From NCBI GenBank assembly GCA_964016985.1, contig OZ024825.1:5827056-5891055 (forward strand): 64,000 nucleotides of DNA, in the 5' to 3' direction. Positions 62,900 through 64,000 of this stretch are shown one piece after another. The position numbers and the translations under genes were made by a program. The DNA is from Anodontia alba. Taxonomy: Eukaryota > Mollusca > Bivalvia > Lucinida > Lucinidae. Every line of letters starts with the position of its first letter. Position 1 is the first letter of the stretch. The notes beneath the pieces are model-generated. The model was not told the origin of the DNA, made no database searches, and saw only the letters and a list, made by a program, of their open reading frames with translations.

Positions 62900-63554
62900 G
62901 TAAGTTTACCCTAAATATTTGGATACCTTAACTTCTTATCATTCTTATCATATTAACCCTAAATATTTGACCAGATAGAATGTTGTATGCTCCTAAGGGA
63001 GCAATTTGATCTGGAGCTCCACTGTTTGCCATTTTTCACAACATTTTGGATGACTCCCCAGCTGTTCAGATGAATATATATGAAAATATAGAATAAGTAT
63101 TTATTTTATTCGAAGCGATGAAATCAATGTATATTCAAAATGAATAAAAATGATATTTACACCAGTGAAAAAGTAAAAAGTCGATGTTATTTTCACTCCT
63201 CATTTTGGATTACTTCGGTCGTCTTCTTTATTTCACTAACAGATCCGATCCCGCTTCGGTTATTTGAACACCTCTAGCGTCTCTGTTTCTGAACAAAACT
63301 ATAAAGTGTTGCTATGCATTTCCTTAGTTAGAATGTAGAAACATTTTGATAACAAGATTATTTTAATTTGCCGAAACTTTTTTTTTGTCTCTCCAACGCC
63401 TTACATGTTAAGCACTGAACGTCGATGCCATGACGTTCATTTTTTGTCTGGTGACGTCGTTATGACGTCAGAAATGCGCATTGTTGTGTTATCAATAAGA
63501 TAAAAAGAAAATTTACTCTTTTTCAGAGAAAAACAAAACATTTCATCTCGTGTA

Positions 63555-63620
63555 ATGAAAACATTCAAATTTTCACACGTGCTTCGCACTCGTAAAAAAT
63601 ATGTATGTTTTCATTATAGT
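63555..63620. repeat. Small inverted repeat, intron 12
   Basis: TAATGAAAACATTCAAATTT faces AAAAATATGTATGTTTTCAT with CACGTGCTTCGCACTCG as loop. Confidence 0.6.
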
Positions 63621-63703
63621 TGATGAAAATATTAAAGGTATTCACAGTAAAAGAGTAAATATCCTCTTTGTATAGAATAGGCATTTGAACAGCCCCAAAC
63701 CTT

Positions 63704-63830
63704 CTGATATTTTTTTCTTATTTTTCTCAGAAATAGGCGTTGATATTTCCGTAGAAGACAATTTGCATGTATTTCAAAGCCTATTTTCTGGGAAAGTTAA
63801 GAAAAATGGCAATCTGCTGAATATTCACAG
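63704..63830. repeat. HP2 remnant, intron 12
   Basis: TTATTTTTCTCAGAAATAGG, hairpin GAAGACAATTTGCATGTATT, then CCTATTTTCTGGGAAAG and GGCAATCTGCTGAATA. Confidence 0.6.
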
Positions 63831-63882
63831 AGAAAAGTAAAGATTAACCTGTTTATGCCTAGTTGCCCATAAAATAGACATT

Positions 63883-63955
63883 GTCAAACAGTGCAGACCC
63901 AGATCAGATGCCACAGTACGCGGCGTATTGTCACGGTGTACATTTTTTGCATTAA
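63883..63955. repeat. HP3-type hairpin core, intron 12
   Basis: TCAAACAGTGCAGACCCAGA and TCAGATGCCAC face GCGGCGTATTGTCACGGTGT. Right arm decayed. Confidence 0.6.
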
Positions 63956-64000
63956 ATAAAACAATTTTCATAAAATATGGTGATAATAAAAATGCCCTGA

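Overview
The window looks like a piece of a repeat-rich metazoan genome, most probably a marine bivalve mollusc. This is an inference from the intron-dense gene, the AT-rich introns, the (TCCG)n-type intronic tandem repeats, the Tc1/mariner elements and the exceptional load of hairpin MITEs. I see no operons, no rRNA, no functional tRNA and no CRISPR.

One host gene can be supported. It is on the + strand, starts at 11668 behind a good TATA box, and runs off the right edge. Twelve small exons (11668-62899) join with consistent splice phases into one frame of 457 complete codons. The product is an ADAM/ADAMTS-type (M12B, reprolysin) secreted zinc metalloprotease, with signal peptide, prodomain, furin-type RHRR site and catalytic domain carrying HExxHxxGxxHD and a Met-turn. 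The zinc motif itself is split by intron 11. Any C-terminal domains lie outside the window, so ADAM and ADAMTS cannot be told apart.

Region 1-11.6 kb, upstream of the gene: a decayed Ty3/gypsy-related LTR element with integrase 5' of reverse transcriptase/RNase H (Gmr1-like order), a tRNA-like sequence, and the first of many hairpin MITEs, one of which is interrupted by a SINE. Region 11.6-64 kb: the gene, whose introns are packed with non-autonomous palindromic elements, two dead mariner-superfamily transposons (21.3-22.8 kb, spacing DD41D; 60.3-61.6 kb, spacing DD34D), two LINE fragments, SINE copies, minisatellites (units of about 38, 32, 75 and 125 bp) and microsatellites.

The main unexplained structure is the hairpin material. 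I name families as follows: HP1 (about 290 bp, TIR CATYACGAAAACAYGCCTAT, central hairpin with GAACCGCCTCG, about 23 copies); HP2 (TIR TTAACCCTTAAAGCGC, GTCGTCTGCTG arms, hairpin of TTTGACATTTCATG); HP3 (almost the same TIR, hairpin GCAAACAGTG...); HP4 (ACGTCG palindromes ending CCCAGC); HP5 (ATTCTTTATAAATCTATAGC); HP6 (GGTCCCGAGGTTATAAAA TIR). Central hairpin modules recur in different TIR contexts, HP1 is built from two interchangeable half-elements, and several copies lie within 14-60 bp of splice sites. All sequence matches were made by eye; copy boundaries are good to a few bases at best, and degenerate ones only to tens of bases.
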